A program made the translations under genes and the position numbers. The notes beneath the pieces were generated by a model. That model ran no database searches, was not told the DNA's origin, and worked only from the letters and a program-made list of their open reading frames with translations. This document shows positions 60,252 through 64,000 of a stretch of DNA of 64,000 nt, piece by piece (within the stretch, counting starts at the first letter, position 1; each line of letters starts with the position of its first letter). Source of the DNA: Mycobacterium sp. JS623 (lineage in GTDB: Bacteria; Actinomycetota; Actinomycetes; Mycobacteriales; Mycobacteriaceae); NCBI RefSeq assembly GCF_000328565.1, contig NC_019966.1, positions 3,782,001-3,846,000 of the forward strand, read 5' to 3'.

Positions 60252-61160
60252 GTGACCAACGCCGTCATCGCGATTGCGGGGTCTTCTGGCCTGATCGGCT
60301 CGGCGCTGGTTTACGCGCTGCGCGCCACCGACCGCCGGGTGCTGCGGATCGTGCGGCGGGCTCCGTCGAATGCCGACGAGGTGTTCTGGAACCCCGACAC
60401 CGGCGAGTTCGACTCGAGCGCACTGGACGGTGTTGATGCGATCGTCAACCTGTGCGGCATCAACATCGGCGAGAAGCGATGGTCGGGTGCGTTCAAACAG
60501 AGCCTGCGCGACAGCCGCATCGGCCCGACCGAAGTGCTCTCGTCCGCTGCGGTCGAGGCAGGGGTTCCAACGCTCATCAACGCCAGTGCGGTCGGCTACT
60601 ACGGCGACACCGGCGGTCGCACCGTCGACGAAACCGCCCCTGCCGGTGAGGGTTTCATGGCCCAGCTCTGTGCGGACTGGGAAGCCGCGACGTCGTTCGC
60701 CGAGCATGACGGCACCAGGGTGGTGCTGGCACGCTCCGGCCTGGTGCTGGCGCCGGCGGGCGGACTGCTGAGCCGGGTCAAGCCGCTGTTCTCATTAGGG
60801 CTCGGCGCCCGACTGGGTAACGGGCGCCAGTACATGCCGTGGATCAGCCTCGAGGATGAGGTCCGGGCGCTGTTGTTCGCGATCAAGCACGACGAGGTAT
60901 CGGGTCCCGTCAACTTGACCGGGCCTGCCCCCGTGACCAACGCCGAGTTCACCGCCGCACTCGGTCGCACCGTGAACCGGCCGACCCCATTGATCGCCCC
61001 CGGGTTCGCACTGCGCACGCTGATCGGCGAATTCGCCGACGAGGGTCTGCTCGGGGGGCAGCGGGCAATCCCGGCGGCGCTGGAACGCGCGGGCTTTCAC
61101 TTCCACCACAACACGATCGGCGAAGCGCTGGCGTTCGCGACGGCTCCGAACAACACGTGA
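60252..61160 (+). CDS. SulA-type NAD(P)-dependent epimerase family protein (Rv2216-type)
   Basis: A 302-aa extended-SDR-like protein of the TIGR01777 group. The Rossmann motif is AGSSGLIGS (9-17), followed by [20 protein letters not shown] and [16 protein letters not shown]-terminal DUF1731-like part ([20 protein letters not shown]) closes the protein. The substrate is unknown. It sits between dlaT (6 bp) and lipB (4-bp overlap), so it belongs to the lipoate operon. Confidence 0.88.
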   Translation: MTNAVIAIAGSSGLIGSALVYALRATDRRVLRIVRRAPSNADEVFWNPDTGEFDSSALDGVDAIVNLCGINIGEKRWSGAFKQSLRDSRIGPTEVLSSAAVEAGVPTLINASAVGYYGDTGGRTVDETAPAGEGFMAQLCADWEAATSFAEHDGTRVVLARSGLVLAPAGGLLSRVKPLFSLGLGARLGNGRQYMPWISLEDEVRALLFAIKHDEVSGPVNLTGPAPVTNAEFTAALGRTVNRPTPLIAPGFALRTLIGEFADEGLLGGQRAIPAALERAGFHFHHNTIGEALAFATAPNNT

Positions 61161-61849
61161 CGAGTAGCGTCTATGCCATGGCGGCATCCATTCGATCGGC
61201 GACAACGCCGGTCGACGTGCGGCGGCTCGGCACCCTCGACTATCAGGCCGCCTGGCAGCTGCAGCGAGAACTCGCCGACGCCAGGGTCGCAGGCGGCCCA
61301 GACACCCTGCTGCTGCTGCAGCACCCGCCGGTGTACACCGCTGGACGCCGCACGCTGCCCGAGGAACGCCCAGTTGACGACACTCCCGTCGTCGACACCG
61401 ACCGCGGCGGCAAGATCACCTGGCACGGCCCCGGCCAGCTGGTCGGCTATCCGATCATCGGGCTCGCCGAACCGCTCGATGTGGTGAATTTCGTTCGGCG
61501 CCTTGAGGAATCGATGATCAAGGTGTGCGCGCAGCTGGGATTGGAAACCGGCCGGGTCGAGGGCCGCTCGGGGGTGTGGGTGCCGTCGGACGGCAAGCGA
61601 CCGGCACGCAAGATCGGCGCCATCGGTATCCGGGTGTCGCGTGCGACCACCCTGCACGGCTTCGCCCTCAACTGTGACTGCGACCTCGACGCGTTCGGCG
61701 CGATCGTGCCGTGCGGCATCTCCGACGCCGGTGTCACCTCGCTGACCGCTGAGCTGGGCCGCCAGGTCACCGTCGACGACGTCCTCTCCCTGATGGCCGA
61801 CGCCGTGTGTGACGCGCTCGATGGCCGCCTGGTAGTAGCGTTGACGTAG
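61157..61849 (+). CDS. lipB: Octanoyl-[acyl carrier protein]:protein octanoyltransferase LipB
   Basis: Transfers octanoate from ACP to lipoyl domains such as those of DlaT. The 230-aa protein has [31 protein letters not shown], the catalytic Lys in [12 protein letters not shown] and the catalytic Cys in [15 protein letters not shown] 61157 overlaps the preceding stop by 4 bp; ATG 61178 is an alternative. Confidence 0.95.
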   Translation: MTSSVYAMAASIRSATTPVDVRRLGTLDYQAAWQLQRELADARVAGGPDTLLLLQHPPVYTAGRRTLPEERPVDDTPVVDTDRGGKITWHGPGQLVGYPIIGLAEPLDVVNFVRRLEESMIKVCAQLGLETGRVEGRSGVWVPSDGKRPARKIGAIGIRVSRATTLHGFALNCDCDLDAFGAIVPCGISDAGVTSLTAELGRQVTVDDVLSLMADAVCDALDGRLVVALT

Positions 61850-62841
61850 TGACAGTCGCTCCTGAATCCAATGTCGCCGGCCCTCCGGCTCCGGAAGGCA
61901 GAAAACTACTGCGCCTCGAGGTCCGCAATGCCGAGACGCCGATCGAGCGCAAGCCGCCATGGATCAAGACCCGGGCGAAGATGGGCCCGGAGTACAAGGA
62001 GCTCAAGGCGCTGGTAAAGCGCGAGGGTCTGCACACGGTGTGCGAGGAAGCCGGCTGTCCGAACATCTTCGAATGCTGGGAAGACCGTGAGGCCACGTTC
62101 CTGATCGGTGGCGAGCAGTGCACGCGGCGCTGCGACTTCTGCCAGATCGACACCGGAAAGCCCGCCGACCTCGACCGCGACGAGCCGCGCCGGGTTGCCG
62201 AGAGCGTGGCTGCGATGGGGCTGCGCTACTCCACCGTCACCGGGGTGGCCCGCGACGATCTGCCCGACGGCGGCGCCTGGCTGTACGCCGAAACCGTGCG
62301 CACGATCAAGAAGCTCAACCCCAACACCGGCGTCGAGTTGCTGATCCCGGACTTCAACGGCGAGCCCGCGCTGTTGGAGGAGGTCTTCGAGGCCCGTCCA
62401 GAAGTGTTGGCGCACAACGTCGAAACGGTGCCGCGGATCTTCAAGCGGATCCGCCCGGCGTTTCGCTACGAGCGCAGCCTGAGCGTGCTCACCGCGGCCC
62501 GCGAATTCGGCCTTGTCACCAAGTCGAATTTGATCCTCGGCATGGGCGAGACTCCCGAGGAGGTGCGCACCGCGCTTGTTGATCTTTACGACGCCGGCTG
62601 CGACATCGTCACGATCACGCAGTACCTACGCCCGTCGGTGCGCCACCACCCGGTGGAGCGCTGGGTCCACCCCGACGAGTTCGTCGAGCACGAGCAGTTC
62701 GCCAACGGCCTCGGCTTCGCCGGAGTGCTGGCCGGTCCCCTGGTCCGATCGTCGTATCGGGCCGGCAGGCTGTACGGGCAAGCCGTGGCGGCTCGGCCTT
62801 CGGGAGCCGCAGCGGCGGCGACATCCGACTCCGTATCCTGA
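61849..62841 (+). CDS. lipA: Lipoyl synthase LipA
   Basis: Radical SAM enzyme that inserts two sulfurs into protein-bound octanoate. In 330 aa: the auxiliary cluster C-x4-C-x5-C (Cys65, Cys70, Cys76; [12 protein letters not shown]) and the radical-SAM C-x3-C-x2-C (Cys91, Cys95, Cys98; CTRRCDFC), then [23 protein letters not shown] start overlaps the lipB stop by one base. With LipB it lipoylates DlaT encoded upstream. Confidence 0.97.
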   Translation: MTVAPESNVAGPPAPEGRKLLRLEVRNAETPIERKPPWIKTRAKMGPEYKELKALVKREGLHTVCEEAGCPNIFECWEDREATFLIGGEQCTRRCDFCQIDTGKPADLDRDEPRRVAESVAAMGLRYSTVTGVARDDLPDGGAWLYAETVRTIKKLNPNTGVELLIPDFNGEPALLEEVFEARPEVLAHNVETVPRIFKRIRPAFRYERSLSVLTAAREFGLVTKSNLILGMGETPEEVRTALVDLYDAGCDIVTITQYLRPSVRHHPVERWVHPDEFVEHEQFANGLGFAGVLAGPLVRSSYRAGRLYGQAVAARPSGAAAAATSDSVS

Positions 62842-62845
62842 ACTA

Positions 62846-63598
62846 ATGGCAAAACCCCGTGACCCCGCTGCGGCGAAGGCTGCCAAGGCCGAGGCCAAGG
62901 CGACCCGCAAGGCGGCCTCCAAGGAACGGCGCAGCCAATTGTGGCAGGCGTTCCAGATTCAGCGCAAAGAGGACAAGCGCCTGCTGCCCTACATGATCGG
63001 TGCGTTCGTGCTGATCGTTGGCGCCTCCGTGGCGTTCGGGATTCTCTCCGGCGGGTTCACCGGCTACATGATGATTCCGCTGGGCGTCGTGCTCGGTGCG
63101 CTGGTGGCCTTCATCATCTTCGGCCGTCGCGCGCAGAAATCCGTATACCGCAAGGCCGACGGGCAGACCGGCGCCGCGGCGTGGGCGCTGGACAATCTGC
63201 GCGGCAAGTGGCGTGTCACCCCAGGAGTTGCGGCCACCGGCCATTTCGACGCGGTGCACCGCGTGATCGGCCGCCCCGGCGTGATCTTCGTCGGCGAAGG
63301 CTCGGCGACCCGTGTCAAACCCCTACTGGCCCAGGAGAAGAAGCGCACGGCACGACTGATCGGCGACACCCCGATCTACGACATCATGGTCGGCAACGGC
63401 GAGGGCGAGGTACCGCTGTCCAAGCTGGAACGCCACCTGAACAAACTGCCCGCGAACATCACGGTCAAGCAGATGGACTCGCTCGAATCGCGGCTGGCGG
63501 CGCTTGGCACCAAGGCCGGACCGGCCGCGATGCCGAAGGGCCCGCTGCCGGGGCAGGCCAAGATGCGCAACGTGCAGCGCACCGTCCGCCGTCGATGA
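62846..63598 (+). CDS. DUF4191 membrane protein (Rv2219-type)
   Basis: A 250-aa actinobacterial protein of unknown function. Basic, Ala/Lys-rich N-terminus (1-45), two TM helices at about 50-70 and 73-93 (MIGAFVLIVGASVAFGI and YMMIPLGVVLGALVAFIIFG), then a cytosolic domain (RVTPGVAATGHFDAVHRVIG, VGEGSATRVKPLLAQEKKR). It follows lipA by 4 bp, a conserved pairing in mycobacteria. Confidence 0.88.
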   Translation: MAKPRDPAAAKAAKAEAKATRKAASKERRSQLWQAFQIQRKEDKRLLPYMIGAFVLIVGASVAFGILSGGFTGYMMIPLGVVLGALVAFIIFGRRAQKSVYRKADGQTGAAAWALDNLRGKWRVTPGVAATGHFDAVHRVIGRPGVIFVGEGSATRVKPLLAQEKKRTARLIGDTPIYDIMVGNGEGEVPLSKLERHLNKLPANITVKQMDSLESRLAALGTKAGPAAMPKGPLPGQAKMRNVQRTVRRR

Positions 63599-63636
63599 GC
63601 GCTTGCGCGAAGAGCATCAAGCAGAGCTGACTTTCA

Positions 63637-64000
63637 TCATCTCTTTACGACGGCGGTATTCGTCACCTTGTCCTGCAGGCCCCGCATGTCGGCGTCGGTG
63701 ATCAGCGGCGGAATCACCACCGCGATCAGCACTCCGCGCACCACGGCTCGGCCGAAACCGACGTGCTGGCGGCCATCGACCGGGACGACGATCAGGCCCA
63801 ACGCGTACTGGCCCGGCGTGAAGCCGAACAGCCGAACCGATACTGCACCCAGCACCAGCCAGATGCCCAGGATCGCCCATTGCATCCACGGCATCGACAC
63901 CAAACCCAACGACATCGCCAGGGCAGCCAGCCCGTAGGCGATCAACCAGTCAAGGAACAGCGCCGCGATGCGCCTGCCCATCCGGGCAAGCGATCTGGGT
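63637..64000 (-). CDS. RDD-family membrane protein (Rv2219A-type), N-terminus probably off window
   Basis: A small RDD-domain protein of unknown function. Arg/Asp motif MGRRIAALFLDWLIAYGLA opens the first TM helix; GYALG-like FTPGQYALGLIVVPVDG and the C-terminal GRAVVRGVLIAVVIPPLI follow. An internal ATG exists at 63981 (114 aa), but the frame remains open to the window edge and reads PRSLAR before it, as in longer homologues, so the real start is likely beyond 64000. Confidence 0.82.
   Translation of the reverse strand, partial: PRSLARMGRRIAALFLDWLIAYGLAALAMSLGLVSMPWMQWAILGIWLVLGAVSVRLFGFTPGQYALGLIVVPVDGRQHVGFGRAVVRGVLIAVVIPPLITDADMRGLQDKVTNTAVVKR

Overview
The window is a high-GC actinobacterial chromosome segment, almost certainly from a Mycobacterium (Mycolicibacterium-type rapid grower). 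Nearly every gene matches, in order and orientation, the M. tuberculosis stretch from the dcw cell-wall cluster (murD side) to the gene before glnA1. The lipoglycan enzymes (MptA, the Rv2181-type mannosyltransferase, PimB', LppM), MmpS3, EphD and the actinobacterial bcc-aa3 oxidase genes are diagnostic. Protein names come from recognising motifs and gene order; no search was run.

Layout. (1) 1-9860, minus strand: dcw cluster read as mraZ > rsmH > FtsL-like > pbpB > murE > murF > mraY > murD, mostly with 4-bp ATGA/GTGA overlaps. MraZ-type boxes lie over its promoter, and a structured mraW-type RNA element lies between mraZ and rsmH. M. tuberculosis has extra genes between murE and pbpB; here the two are adjacent. 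(2) 10-23 kb: DUF3040, a GNAT acetyltransferase, lppM, idsA2, mptA, the PknL substrate-like regulator and pknL, an inserted FAD monooxygenase, aroG, RNase AS, a membrane protein, a GT87-type mannosyltransferase and a PlsC-type acyltransferase. (3) 23-33 kb: a Cys-motif protein with an ArsA-like ATPase, two SRPBCC proteins, fadD15, pimB', a HExxH protease, an NlpC/P60 hydrolase with a foldable leader, a small CxxC-CxxC protein and an exonuclease/GIY-YIG fusion. (4) 33-43.6 kb: trpD, then the respiratory supercomplex genes ctaE-qcrCAB and ctaC-ctaF, with a DUF2561-type protein and mmpS3 between, and asnB. (5) 43.6-53.5 kb: adenosine kinase, erpA, glycerate kinase, DUF3043, cobU-cobT-cobS, a frameshifted DUF1254-type gene, ilvE and gcvT. 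(6) 53.5-64 kb: adenylate cyclase, pepB, ephD, dlaT, a SulA-type epimerase, lipB, lipA, a DUF4191 protein and an RDD protein running off the end.

How the genes work together: the first block makes lipid II precursors and septal peptidoglycan. The mannosyltransferases and lipid enzymes build PIM, lipomannan and LAM. The third theme is the cytochrome bcc-aa3 chain. The last block couples lipoate synthesis (LipB, LipA) to a major lipoylated acceptor (DlaT); GcvT belongs to another lipoate-dependent system.

The most interesting non-coding signals are the MraZ operator array, the mraW-type RNA, a nested inverted-repeat leader before the NlpC/P60 gene, a set of GTG-start genes with a -10-like hexamer 6-8 nt upstream (predicted leaderless), and three divergent gene pairs whose antiparallel -10 hexamers share one TA step. 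No tRNA, rRNA, CRISPR array or insertion sequence was seen. The only gene-free stretch over 300 bp is 9720-10083.
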